From the IMG/VR virus record IMGVR_UViG_3300012931_000084, positions 1 to 20,337 of that record: 20,337 nucleotides of DNA; one strand, 5' to 3'. Origin of the DNA: a virus. Of this stretch, positions 11,907-19,296 are shown in pieces. The notes under the pieces are model-generated. The model was not told the DNA's origin, made no database searches, and worked only from the letters and a program-made list of their open reading frames with translations. Both the position numbers and the translations under genes were made by a program. Position 1 is the first letter of the stretch. Every line of letters begins with the position of its first letter.

Positions 11907-12113
11907 ATGGAGATTATTATATTAATCATATTTGCCATATTTATATTCGCCGCTTTCTACAGCGGCTTTTATATTGGCTATTTTAAGCGCGAGGAGAAAC
12001 CGCCGGAGATCATCAAAAAAGACATTATGTCGAAACCGTTCCGACGGATTAAGCCGGAAAAGGAAACAAGACCGACCAAGGAAGAGTTAAAAGCTAACAC
12101 TTTCTACGATTAA
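11907..12113 (+). CDS. Small single-pass membrane protein
   Basis: This 68-residue protein starts at ATG 11907 behind TTAGGAGGACAC. The first 28 residues form one hydrophobic membrane segment (IIILIIFAIFIFAAFYSGF), followed by a Lys/Glu/Pro-rich cytoplasmic tail with RRIKPEKETRPTKEELKANTFYD. Small membrane proteins between terL and portal recur in phages of this kind; their role is not established. Charge distribution predicts the basic tail inside the cell. Confidence 0.75.
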   Translation: MEIIILIIFAIFIFAAFYSGFYIGYFKREEKPPEIIKKDIMSKPFRRIKPEKETRPTKEELKANTFYD

Positions 12114-12124
12114 GGAGGAGCACC

Positions 12125-14179
12125 ATGTTTGGGAAAAAAGACAAAACCGAAAAAGACAATAAGCAGCAGTGCACTCCCGAAGAAAGTAAACTGCTCTACC
12201 TCGTAACCACAAATCAGCAAACAGCCGAGAGTGCCAGAGGGACAAGTTATACCGACTACGATTCGCTCGAATCTGCCGGGGTTGAAACAATATGGGAAGA
12301 CGAATACAAAATGCTCATCGGCGATCAGTGGAGCACGTCGTTTGCCTATAGGACAAGAGCATCCCGTAAAACCCGGCCAAATTCAGTAGACAATTTTATA
12401 TTCCCGGCGATCATGAACGCCAAAGACAACATCTGCGTGAGCACTCCCGAAGTTGTGATAGAGCCAACGGAAGACGGCGACGAAGAACTGGCCGAGAAAC
12501 TTACATATCTTTCGCAATACAATGACGGGATCCACCGGAACAACTTCAAATCGACTTGGAAAAAGATGGTTCAGCAGTTTATCGCATATGGACCGATCAT
12601 CGGAGCCGTGCTATGGGATAACGACTGGATGGGCGGCAGAGGGCCCAACAGATGGATAGGCGACGTCCGGATACTTCACATAGACCGCAGGGATATTTTT
12701 TTCGACCCCGCTATTATCGACCTCGAAGACCGCATGCAGGAGTGTTCTTTCGTCAACAGGAGATTTCGAAAGAAACTCTCGTACATCATGGACAAATGGG
12801 AAAACGGCAAGTACGTCTCCGAGGAAAACAACGAAAATGACCTTCAGGACGAAGGGGGTGACCCGAAACAAGCCTACTTGATCGAGGGATGGCACAGAGG
12901 GCTCCCGGCATTCGTCCCGCCAGAGAAGAAAAAGAAGTTCCTTGAAAAAGCACAGGAGTATTTACCGCCGAGCGCGAACCCTGATCCTTATAAGGCCCAG
13001 GACTACAAAGACATGGCAGAGGGTAAATTAAAGGGCATACACTGCGCCTACGTTGCAAATAATGTGTTTTTGGATTACGAACCATACGTTTATGACGACG
13101 GGCTGTATCCGTTCGTTTATAAGACTTGCTACTACGACGAAAACTCTCCTTACGGATTTGGAGAAATCAGGAATATAAAAATCCCTCAGGTAATGCACAA
13201 CAAAGCTGACGAGATCGAAATCGAAGCTATGTCAAGGCAAGGGCTCGGCGGTCAGTATTACACCAAGGGATCCGTAACCCCAAAGCAGAAAGTTGAGATC
13301 CTCAAAAACAACGGCAAAGGCGGGGAATGGCTTGAAGTAGATAACATTCACGGACTAAAGGAACGGGAGGGCGTTGAGACCCCCGAGTCGCTGATTATTT
13401 ATAAGAACAAAAAGCAGGAGATCATCGAGACCGTTTCTTCCAATACCCCGATTCAGCAAGGACTTTCTCCGGGAGCGAACGTACCATATTCCACAATCCA
13501 GGAACTTGGAGCAAGAACAGACGTAAGGACAAAAGCAAAGGTTGAAATACTCGAAGATTTCCTGATCGATATCAACAAACTCAGAATCAACCGATTTGCG
13601 CAATTCTACACCGAAGACAGGTATTACAGATTAAAGGGGCAGGACGGAAATGCAATCTCAGGAACGTTCAGCAATTCAGAAATGTTCAAGCCCTGGGATC
13701 GTGAAAAGACTGAAACCGAGACCAAGGTTGAGAACTTTGTCCCCGAATTTGACATAAACGTCAAGATCATGGACGAGAAGCCGACCGACAGAAACTACTA
13801 CGTAAACACTGCATTGACAATGTTCAAGGGTAAAGGAATGACTCTGGCAGACTTGTGGTACACGATCGAAGAAGGTAAGTTCCCGAACAAGGACGATATC
13901 TTGGAGCACGTCGAAAACCAAGACGAGGCCGTCATGCTTACTGAGGCGCTGAACAAGATGCAACCCGAACAAAAACAGCAGATAATTCAAATGATTCAGC
14001 AGGCAGTTCAACAACAGTCGCAAAACGACGTAGACGCTTTCCTTGATTCTCTGCCTGACGAACAGCTAGCGCAATTACAGCAACTACCGGCAGAACAGCG
14101 CGACGCTGCGATTAAACAAATGATGGGAGGTGCGCAGAATGCCCAAGGAAATGGAACGCAAACTCAAAGCGGAGGCTAA
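12125..14179 (+). CDS. Portal protein
   Basis: This 684-residue protein would form the dodecameric ring at one capsid vertex through which DNA enters and leaves. The N-terminal region (40-110) has EDEYKMLIGDQWS and RPNSVDNFIFPAIMNAKDNI; the middle has FIAYGPIIGAVLWDND, RDIFFDPAIIDLEDRMQECSFV and PFVYKTCYYDENSPYGFGEI, as in P22-like long portals. The wing and clip part is followed by a Gln-rich C-terminus (about 610-684; QQAVQQQSQNDVDAF and PDEQLAQLQQLPAEQRDA), probably a flexible or coiled tail. ATG 12125 follows AAGGAGGAGCACC. A 42-residue ORF overlaps its end in another frame. Confidence 0.9.
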   Translation: MFGKKDKTEKDNKQQCTPEESKLLYLVTTNQQTAESARGTSYTDYDSLESAGVETIWEDEYKMLIGDQWSTSFAYRTRASRKTRPNSVDNFIFPAIMNAKDNICVSTPEVVIEPTEDGDEELAEKLTYLSQYNDGIHRNNFKSTWKKMVQQFIAYGPIIGAVLWDNDWMGGRGPNRWIGDVRILHIDRRDIFFDPAIIDLEDRMQECSFVNRRFRKKLSYIMDKWENGKYVSEENNENDLQDEGGDPKQAYLIEGWHRGLPAFVPPEKKKKFLEKAQEYLPPSANPDPYKAQDYKDMAEGKLKGIHCAYVANNVFLDYEPYVYDDGLYPFVYKTCYYDENSPYGFGEIRNIKIPQVMHNKADEIEIEAMSRQGLGGQYYTKGSVTPKQKVEILKNNGKGGEWLEVDNIHGLKEREGVETPESLIIYKNKKQEIIETVSSNTPIQQGLSPGANVPYSTIQELGARTDVRTKAKVEILEDFLIDINKLRINRFAQFYTEDRYYRLKGQDGNAISGTFSNSEMFKPWDREKTETETKVENFVPEFDINVKIMDEKPTDRNYYVNTALTMFKGKGMTLADLWYTIEEGKFPNKDDILEHVENQDEAVMLTEALNKMQPEQKQQIIQMIQQAVQQQSQNDVDAFLDSLPDEQLAQLQQLPAEQRDAAIKQMMGGAQNAQGNGTQTQSGG

Positions 14180-14267
14180 GAAAAAAGGCCTGACCGGAGA
14201 AGCCGCAGACAGATACGTCTACGGTACGATGGTCAAGGCTGGTTGGAAGCCAAAGAAAAAGAAATAA
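14139..14267 (+). CDS. Small basic phage protein overlapping the portal end
   Basis: This 42-residue protein starts at ATG 14139 behind GGGAGGTGCGCAGA, inside the portal gene in a different frame, and runs 88 bases beyond the portal stop. It reads MPKEMERKLKAEAKKKGL, then TGEAADRYVYGTMVKAGWKPKKKK. The helical basic start and the GTMVKAGWKP end are a pattern I associate with short conserved proteins next to phage portals. The strong ribosome binding site supports real translation. Function is unknown; a virion or packaging accessory is likely. Confidence 0.7.
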   Translation: MPKEMERKLKAEAKKKGLTGEAADRYVYGTMVKAGWKPKKKK

Positions 14268-14298
14268 GGCGCTTACACAACGTGGTCGCTTTTATATT

Positions 14299-14312
14299 TT
14301 AGAGAGCAGATA
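14299..14312 (+). repeat. 14-bp inverted repeat, left copy
   Basis: TTAGAGAGCAGATA here is the exact reverse complement of 14776-14789. The pair brackets one gene (14338-14769). This copy lies in the leader of that gene, about 25 bases before its start codon and just after a weak hairpin with a T-rich tail (14267-14299). Confidence 0.75.
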
Positions 14313-14337
14313 GAAAGTAAGAAAAGGAGAAAGAAAG

Positions 14338-14769
14338 GTGATAGCTAAATATTTGAATGGAGAAACATGGGGTTATATTGACAACATAAGGCAAGCTGCA
14401 AGCGTGGGACTTGATATCCGGCAAACAGTTACGAATTACGACGAAGAGAGAAACTTTAAGGAAAAAGAGGCAAGGGAAAAGGGGTGGCCCGTTGAGTTTG
14501 ATATTTGTTGCTATGCCGACGGAGAGGAATTTCCCGACGAGGTTAAAATCTCGAACAAGGTATTCTTAAAGGCCACAGAAGGGCAATCGCAATGGGGGCA
14601 TGAAGTACATTGTGAAAACCTTATTGACGGAAGAAAGTGGGAATATCCCGGATCAATTATTTTGCTTTACGTTGAAGGCCATAAAGAGTACGACACGATT
14701 GCATTAATAACCAACCAGAAAGTATTCCTGATGAACGACAAAGGCCAAACCATAGAAAGATTAGTTTAA
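14338..14769 (+). CDS. Hypothetical protein bracketed by inverted repeats
   Basis: This 143-residue protein is not recognised. It starts at GTG 14338 with AAAAGGAG about ten bases upstream. It has an N-terminal strand-helix part (YLNGETWGYIDNIRQAASVGL), a charged helix (YDEERNFKEKEAREKGW), a beta-rich middle (VEFDICCYADGEEFPDEVKI) and a C-terminal sheet (YPGSIILLYVEGHKEY, TIALITNQKVFLMNDKG). It interrupts the usual portal-scaffold order and carries its own terminator. Both facts, and the repeats, suggest a later insertion (moron) rather than a virion component. Confidence 0.72.
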   Translation: MIAKYLNGETWGYIDNIRQAASVGLDIRQTVTNYDEERNFKEKEAREKGWPVEFDICCYADGEEFPDEVKISNKVFLKATEGQSQWGHEVHCENLIDGRKWEYPGSIILLYVEGHKEYDTIALITNQKVFLMNDKGQTIERLV

Positions 14770-14798
14770 AGTGATTATCTGCTCTCTAATCACTTTTT
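14768..14798 (+). terminator. Terminator whose loop is the right inverted-repeat copy
   Basis: AAAGTGATT at 14768-14776 pairs with AATCACTTT at 14788-14796, followed by TT. The 11-base loop ATCTGCTCTCT is wholly complementary to the leader of the same gene (14301-14311). The stop codon of the gene overlaps the first stem bases. Confidence 0.7.
14776..14789 (-). repeat. 14-bp inverted repeat, right copy
   Basis: TATCTGCTCTCTAA is the reverse complement of 14299-14312. It fills the loop and the loop-proximal stem bases of the terminator. I see no target-site duplication outside the pair. Confidence 0.75.
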
Positions 14799-14812
14799 AA
14801 GGAGGCGACATA

Positions 14813-14848
14813 ATGGCAAAGAAGAAGGGCTGCAAAGGCGGCAAATAA
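14813..14848 (+). CDS. Micro-ORF, 11 residues (MAKKKGCKGGK)
   Basis: An ATG at 14813 behind AAGGAGGCGACATA, a full ribosome binding site, opens an 11-residue basic peptide with one Cys. Its TAA stop runs directly into the ribosome binding site of the next gene (AAGGAGGG). It could be a real tiny virion or regulatory peptide, or a translational-coupling device for the gene at 14860. Confidence 0.4.
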   Translation: MAKKKGCKGGK

Positions 14849-14859
14849 GGAGGGTTTCA

Positions 14860-15111
14860 GTGAAAGCGATAGACAGGCTGTTAAAGCTTGATGGCGAAAA
14901 ACTTGAAATATTTAAAATTCTAGACGGAAGCGTTACGGCAATTCAATATGCAGATTGCAACGTTGAAGACGGTTCCTGCATTGTCGGAACGTTTGGACGC
15001 GGTGCGACAGTAGATGAAGCGGCAGAAGATTACTGCAATAAAATATCTGGGAAAACGCTTGTGTTTAGGTTTTATAAAACCACTCAAAAAGAAGTTACAG
15101 TTTTATTTTAA
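14860..15111 (+). CDS. Conserved small phage protein of unknown function
   Basis: This is an 83-residue protein starting at GTG 14860 behind AAGGAGGGTTTCA. It reads VKAIDRLLKLDGEKLEIFKI, then short strands and a helix with TVDEAAEDYCNKISGK, and ends with LVFRFYKTTQKEVTVLF. An alpha/beta fold is likely. The helix motif VDEAAEDYC resembles small early or accessory phage proteins I have seen, but no role is known. It is closed off by terminator-like hairpins before the scaffold gene. Confidence 0.68.
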   Translation: MKAIDRLLKLDGEKLEIFKILDGSVTAIQYADCNVEDGSCIVGTFGRGATVDEAAEDYCNKISGKTLVFRFYKTTQKEVTVLF

Positions 15112-15118
15112 CATATCC

Positions 15119-15192
15119 GGGGGCGGTTTGTATTCCCTCGCATTCCGCCCCGTTTCAAAAGTTTGAAAGCGCTCAATACGGGTGCTTTTTAT
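15119..15192 (+). terminator. Tandem terminator-like hairpins before the scaffold gene
   Basis: GGGGCGG at 15120-15126 pairs with CCGCCCC at 15145-15151, a strong stem without a long U run. Next, AAAGCGC at 15166-15172 pairs with GTGCTTT at 15182-15188, followed by TTTAT, a conventional terminator. Together they separate the small-gene block from the capsid genes. Confidence 0.6.
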
Positions 15193-15251
15193 AATGGGCC
15201 GCAAAACGGCATCGTCCGAACCTCGCCCACAAACGAAAAGGAGAAATACAC

Positions 15252-16034
15252 ATGTTCGAAACAGAACAGGCTGCTAATGCCGCAGTAGCGGACGGACTCG
15301 CCACCCAAGAAGTAACGGAAACCACTGAACAGGTTGAAAATAAATCCGAAACAACGGAGCAAATCACCCAAGAAGAGCAGAAGGAAGACGTTACAAAAAC
15401 AAAGGCTTTCAGCGAAAGACTGAACGTTATGACGCAAAAGGCCAAAGCGGAAGAAAGAGACGCCGTAATCGAAGAAATGTACGGCTCACAGGGCATACAT
15501 ACCTATGCAGAGTATCAAGAAGCCGTCCAAAAACAGCAGGAACAGGAAAGGCAAAACAAACTCATAGAAAACGGAATTGACCCCGAAATTTTAAAAGAGG
15601 CTATTGCTTCCGACCCCGACGTACAGTGGGCCAAGACATTCAGACAAAAGCAGGAAGTTGAAAATTTCAGAAGTCAGGTTAAGGAAGAAAAGGCATCGTT
15701 AAAAGACGAGCCTTATTTTATTGACCTTGAGGCTGAGATTGACACATTGGTCGAGTCGAGTTTGCAAAACGGAAAGTTTGTAGACGTAGGTACTGCCTAT
15801 AGGTTCCTCGTAGGGCAAAACATCAAAGACCTTATCAGTAAATCAAAAGGGCAGACGGAAAAGCAAACCCTCGCCAACGTGCAAGACAGAGCAAACAGAG
15901 GATTAACCGGCGGCAGTGACACCACCAAGGGCGCCGTTGATTATTCCGACGTTGACTTTGGAATGGCAAATGTGTTCGGAAACGATCCAAAGAAAATAGC
16001 CGAACGCATAACAAAAGAAAAAAAGAAAGGATGA
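15252..16034 (+). CDS. Capsid scaffolding protein
   Basis: This 260-residue protein would shape the prohead during assembly and leave it before or during packaging. It is acidic, Glu/Gln/Thr-rich and helical, with long coiled-coil-prone runs (TEQVENKSETTEQITQEEQ, then YQEAVQKQQEQERQNKLIE). The middle has PEILKEAIASDPDVQWAKTFRQKQEVENF, and the C-terminus is basic (PKKIAERITKEKKKG), as expected for the coat-binding end. ATG 15252 follows AAAAGGAGAAATACAC. The order portal, scaffold, coat supports the call. Homology at sequence level is weak, as is usual for scaffolds. Confidence 0.82.
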   Translation: MFETEQAANAAVADGLATQEVTETTEQVENKSETTEQITQEEQKEDVTKTKAFSERLNVMTQKAKAEERDAVIEEMYGSQGIHTYAEYQEAVQKQQEQERQNKLIENGIDPEILKEAIASDPDVQWAKTFRQKQEVENFRSQVKEEKASLKDEPYFIDLEAEIDTLVESSLQNGKFVDVGTAYRFLVGQNIKDLISKSKGQTEKQTLANVQDRANRGLTGGSDTTKGAVDYSDVDFGMANVFGNDPKKIAERITKEKKKG

Positions 16035-16039
16035 ATTTT

Positions 16040-16702
16040 ATGAAAGGATTCGCTTGGTCCGGAAATAAGGCCGGACATAAAAACCCTAATATCAGAAAGT
16101 GTTACGTAGCCGATGCGACTGCAATCGAGCAGGGTGAGCCGATCATCTACACGCAGGGAACTGGCATTGCGCCCATTACTGCGCCGACAGATTTTGACGA
16201 TCCAATTTTTGGCGTATCTGCCGTAGAAAAAGCAGCAAGTGACGGCGTAACACAGATCGACATTGTGGAGGCTTCCCCCTACGACATTTTCAAGTATAAA
16301 TGCTCGAAGGTTTACACCCTTACCGGTGGCAGCACCACAACGGCGGTAGACTCCAGCATCGTGCCGCAGACAGATAATTTCTGGATCGGCGGCGCAATCA
16401 AAATTATAACTTGCGCGGCGGACTCTTCACTTGTTGGTAAGCTTGTGAAGATTTCTGACTCGACCGGATCATCCGGGACGCTCACTCTTGCCGAAACATT
16501 ACCGGCGGCGCTGGCATCTGGCGATACCATTCAGCTTTGCCCGGGATATATGGCAGAGGATTACCTCGGATACGACCTCGATAGCGATTCCATGAACCCT
16601 GATTGGGACGCAATCGGCGGAAACGTTCTGAGAATTTACGATACCAACCCGGACGCAATGGAAATTCGCGTGACCTTTGAACGCCATGCGAACGTGTCTT
16701 AA
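16040..16702 (+). CDS. Probable capsid accessory/decoration protein
   Basis: This 220-residue beta-rich protein lies between scaffold and major capsid genes. I prefer ATG 16040: GAAAGG lies about nine bases before it, whereas ATG 16031 directly abuts that site. The sequence starts MKGFAWSGNKAGHKNPNIRKCYVADATAIEQGEPIIY, has IDIVEASPYDIFKYKCSK, and ends with a strand-rich region (DAMEIRVTFERHANVS). Proteins of this kind in this position usually stabilise or decorate the head. The overlap with the scaffold stop region implies coupling. Confidence 0.68.
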   Translation: MKGFAWSGNKAGHKNPNIRKCYVADATAIEQGEPIIYTQGTGIAPITAPTDFDDPIFGVSAVEKAASDGVTQIDIVEASPYDIFKYKCSKVYTLTGGSTTTAVDSSIVPQTDNFWIGGAIKIITCAADSSLVGKLVKISDSTGSSGTLTLAETLPAALASGDTIQLCPGYMAEDYLGYDLDSDSMNPDWDAIGGNVLRIYDTNPDAMEIRVTFERHANVS

Positions 16703-16720
16703 CGGAAAGGAGTGAGATAA

Positions 16721-17626
16721 ATGGCTTTAACAGAACAACAGTTTGCAAATCTTGAAGGCAATATCAGAGAAACGTTTGATGCATATTTTCAAGACGAAAC
16801 CGACTACATACCCATGCTTTATAACGTGATCAAAGACGAAACGGCACAGTTTACCGATTTCACTGTCGGCGCAGCCGGAAGAATGGCACCGTGGACAGGT
16901 TCCGTGGCGTACGACACCCTCATAAAGGGCTACGAAAAGCAGTACCGGGCAAAGAAATATTCAACAGGCTTGCAGATCGACAAGAATATGGCTGAAGACA
17001 GAGAGTTTCTGGCGATCAAGGCAAGAATAGGCACTATCGCCAACGGCGTTCTCGCAACGCTTCAGTACGACAGCGCAGAAATCTTTAATCAGGCCTTCAG
17101 CACAGATGTTGTTGGCCCCGATTCCGCCGCGCTTTGCTCTGCGTCGCACAAAACCATACCGAGCGCATCGGCACAAAGCAACTCCGGGACAAATGACATT
17201 TCTTATGATGGCATGGAAACGTCTCGTTTGGCGTTGCGCAGCCTGGTCAACGACCGTGGCGACAAAATGCTGGTAAAAGGCGACCTGGTAATCGCCGGAG
17301 AATATTGGGAAGACACATGCAATAAGCTTTTCGGGTCTGACCAAGAAGCGTTTACCGCCGACAACACCAAGAACATTTACAAGGGTACAAAGTTTATTAT
17401 CCATCCTCTGATTGAGGGAAAGAAATGGTTCCTTGTAAACGAAAAACTCATGAAAGGCGGTGCTGGTCTTAACTGGTTCATGCGCCAAGATCCAAGAAAG
17501 CTCGAACGTGACGGCGCACTTGCCGCAGGAGATTTCAATACAGAAATGCTGTCCTGGAAATCCGTCGGAAGATGGGACATTGGTTGGACGAACTTCTTCT
17601 GGTGCTACGGCAACAACCCCGCATAA
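16721..17626 (+). CDS. Major capsid protein
   Basis: This 301-residue protein would build the icosahedral head. It follows the scaffold and accessory genes and starts at ATG 16721 behind AAAGGAGTGAGATAA. The N-terminal helix (LTEQQFANLEGNIRETFDAYF) and the block YRAKKYSTGLQIDKNMAEDREFLAIKA, followed by LQYDSAEIFNQAF, resemble Mu gpT-like HK97-fold coat proteins; GDLVIAGEYWEDTCNKLFG and FLVNEKLMKGGAGLNWFMRQDPRKLERDG fit the peripheral and axial domains. No N-terminal cleavage motif is obvious. A strong terminator follows. Confidence 0.88.
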   Translation: MALTEQQFANLEGNIRETFDAYFQDETDYIPMLYNVIKDETAQFTDFTVGAAGRMAPWTGSVAYDTLIKGYEKQYRAKKYSTGLQIDKNMAEDREFLAIKARIGTIANGVLATLQYDSAEIFNQAFSTDVVGPDSAALCSASHKTIPSASAQSNSGTNDISYDGMETSRLALRSLVNDRGDKMLVKGDLVIAGEYWEDTCNKLFGSDQEAFTADNTKNIYKGTKFIIHPLIEGKKWFLVNEKLMKGGAGLNWFMRQDPRKLERDGALAAGDFNTEMLSWKSVGRWDIGWTNFFWCYGNNPA

Positions 17627-17633
17627 CAAACGT

Positions 17634-17670
17634 AGGGCGCCAGCGACCTACTAACTGGCGCCCTTATTTA
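17634..17670 (+). terminator. Strong terminator after the major capsid gene
   Basis: GGGCGCCAG at 17635-17643 is perfectly complementary to CTGGCGCCC at 17655-17663, extended by one A-T pair, and followed by TTATTTA. It is the strongest hairpin of the late region. Placing it after the coat gene would keep coat transcript levels above those of the genes downstream. Confidence 0.78.
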
Positions 17671-17692
17671 CTCTTGAAAGGAGTGTGTAGAC

Positions 17693-18238
17693 ATGGGAAA
17701 ACCATCTAATTACGGAAGAAATTTCGGATTTAAACGTTCATATTTTGGCGCAGACACAAAAGGTCACGACGTAAAGGCGTTTGGCGATACCACGGGAAAA
17801 TACTTCATGTGGGACGCGTCGGCAAACACGTTTTATGTCGTTGGAGATTTGGATTTGTACGGGCAGTTCTTGAAAGGTTCCAGATTTACAGTAACCTATC
17901 CGCAAGTTGCGGCGGCAGACGTAGCGAAAACGTTCTTTATCGCACCGGCGGCTTGCAAGATCATTTCTGCTTACGAAAGGCATGTTACCGTAGCCGGACA
18001 GGCCGGAACACTGCAGATTGAAAAACTCAACACCGGCGAGGCCCCCGGCGCCGGCGACGAATTGCTTGTTGCGGCGTGGGACTTGCAGAGCACGGCAAAC
18101 ACGCCAGTTACAGCAACGGCAGTTACAACGGCGGCTGGTACGCTGGCGGCTGGTGATGCTCTTTGCCTTAAACTCGCTTCTGGCGCGGCAACATCGTATG
18201 CGCTCGGTACAATAACCGTTACAATGGAATGGCTGTAA
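17693..18238 (+). CDS. Probable virion surface (head decoration/fibre) protein
   Basis: This 181-residue beta-rich protein starts at ATG 17693 behind GAAAGGAGTGTGTAGAC. It opens with GKPSNYGRNFGFKRSYFGADT, has DTTGKYFMWDASANTFYVVGDLDLYG, and then a long Ala/Thr-rich domain (CKIISAYERHVTVAGQAGTL, NTPVTATAVTTAAGTLAAGD) ending TITVTMEWL. The early segment resembles the graft point of head-fibre and decoration proteins. Its place right after the coat gene supports a virion role. Confidence 0.65.
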   Translation: MGKPSNYGRNFGFKRSYFGADTKGHDVKAFGDTTGKYFMWDASANTFYVVGDLDLYGQFLKGSRFTVTYPQVAAADVAKTFFIAPAACKIISAYERHVTVAGQAGTLQIEKLNTGEAPGAGDELLVAAWDLQSTANTPVTATAVTTAAGTLAAGDALCLKLASGAATSYALGTITVTMEWL

Positions 18239-18256
18239 AAGAAGGGAGGGCGCATT

Positions 18257-18757
18257 ATGGGAAATTATTCTCATTGGGCTAAGCCATCAGGCAAAGAAGG
18301 AGTATATGCCGGACCTGTTGGAAGCGAAATTAAAATAGCCGATGCAAACGGTACATTATACAATGCCGGGACTTCGCTCACTCAACCGTCTAACACAATC
18401 TATGTTGATAACGGACGTACAGATACTTACACAGAAGACGGAACCGAACTATATCCATATAAAAGCCTGCAAGACGCGCACGACTCCATCACAGACAGTT
18501 CGGCTACAAACACTTACGAAATCAGCGTTAAACTCGGCTTGCCATATACGGGTAATTTGACTTTATCCGCAGACTATCTGACTATTTCCGGTAACGGAGC
18601 GTCAAAGGGCGCGGGATATACCGGTACGGTAACATCAACTTCGCAACATCTTTGCATCCAATATGTCCACATAAAAGACGGTTCGGTGATCAATCAATCA
18701 CGTGTCGGGCATTTTTGCTCGAATTCAAAGAGACGCGTATGTCCGGCGCAACGCTGA
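18257..18757 (+). CDS. Pectate-lyase-like beta-helix protein, N-terminal part (frame-split)
   Basis: This 166-residue ORF starts at ATG 18257 behind GAAGGGAGGGCGCATT. Its N-terminus (MGNYSHWAKPSGKEGVYAGPVGSEIKIADANG) looks like a capsid-attachment segment. It continues with NTIYVDNGRTDTYTEDG and TELYPYKSLQDAHDSI, the typical start of a right-handed beta-helix. Coils continue to VHIKDGSVINQSRVGHF (about 153), after which the frame becomes atypical (CSNSKRRVCPAQR) and stops. The frame one base earlier carries on with LLEFKETRMSGATLNV, so the two parts look like one protein of about 335 residues split at the T run at 18712-18716. This could be a programmed -1 shift, a true mutation or a sequencing error. 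Confidence 0.65.
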   Translation: MGNYSHWAKPSGKEGVYAGPVGSEIKIADANGTLYNAGTSLTQPSNTIYVDNGRTDTYTEDGTELYPYKSLQDAHDSITDSSATNTYEISVKLGLPYTGNLTLSADYLTISGNGASKGAGYTGTVTSTSQHLCIQYVHIKDGSVINQSRVGHFCSNSKRRVCPAQR

Positions 18758-19263
18758 ACGTAACGGCAACGGGAACTACGGCAGAGAAAAACGACTCTTA
18801 CATACAGGTCACTGGCGACGATAGTCTCTGGCAGAACAACACGATAAACATAACCGGCATAAAAGGTTTCGCGGGGCTGACCGGCGGTGCATATGTATCT
18901 AACACGGTAACGGTAACAGATAGTTATTTCTGCCCTGGTTGTTCATGCGTTGACAGCAACACCGTTAATCTGGAAACGGGTTCCGTAGCAGAATTCTTTT
19001 CAATGTACGCCGTAAGAAATACAATCAACCTTAAAACTGGCGCAACTTTATATGCGGATATTACGTCTTTGGTCGGCGGAAGTGACGCATCCATCGACAA
19101 CACATTAAACAATACTGGCGGCACATTGGTTCGTGCATCAGACTCACAAGTAAGGTCTGCGGCATTGACAGGATTATCTACAGCGACGAATGCGGCAATT
19201 ACCGAAACAGACACGGTATTAATTGCGTTAGGAAAATTGCAGGCACAGATCAATGCTCTATAA
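18739..19263 (+). CDS. Beta-helix structural protein, C-terminal part (frame-split)
   Basis: If made alone, this ORF would start at ATG 18739 with only a weak AAAGAGA upstream (174 residues); its frame is open further upstream, to 18652. It has repeated coils ending in Asn/Thr-rich turns (SGATLNVTATGTTAEK, LWQNNTINITGIKG, SVAEFFSMYAVRNTINLKTGATLY), typical of a parallel beta-helix. The C-terminus is AALTGLSTATNAAITETDTVLIALGKLQAQI, a helical tail common at the ends of phage fibre proteins, where it helps trimerise. It probably continues the gene at 18257 and is a head fibre or other surface protein. Confidence 0.65.
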   Translation: MSGATLNVTATGTTAEKNDSYIQVTGDDSLWQNNTINITGIKGFAGLTGGAYVSNTVTVTDSYFCPGCSCVDSNTVNLETGSVAEFFSMYAVRNTINLKTGATLYADITSLVGGSDASIDNTLNNTGGTLVRASDSQVRSAALTGLSTATNAAITETDTVLIALGKLQAQINAL

Positions 19264-19265
19264 TG

Positions 19266-19285
19266 GGGGACTTCGGTCCCCTTTT
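19266..19285 (+). terminator. Terminator with UUCG tetraloop
   Basis: GGGGAC-TTCG-GTCCCC at 19266-19281 followed by TTTT is a compact, very stable hairpin, two bases after the beta-helix stop codon. The next ribosome binding site follows within five bases, so read-through must supply the gene downstream. Confidence 0.78.
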
Positions 19286-19296
19286 GAGGTGAAATT

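Noticed and set aside
16961-17629. 222-codon open frame on the - strand inside the major capsid gene
   Set aside because: It is fully antisense to a clear coat gene, with no ribosome binding site and no recognisable protein features.
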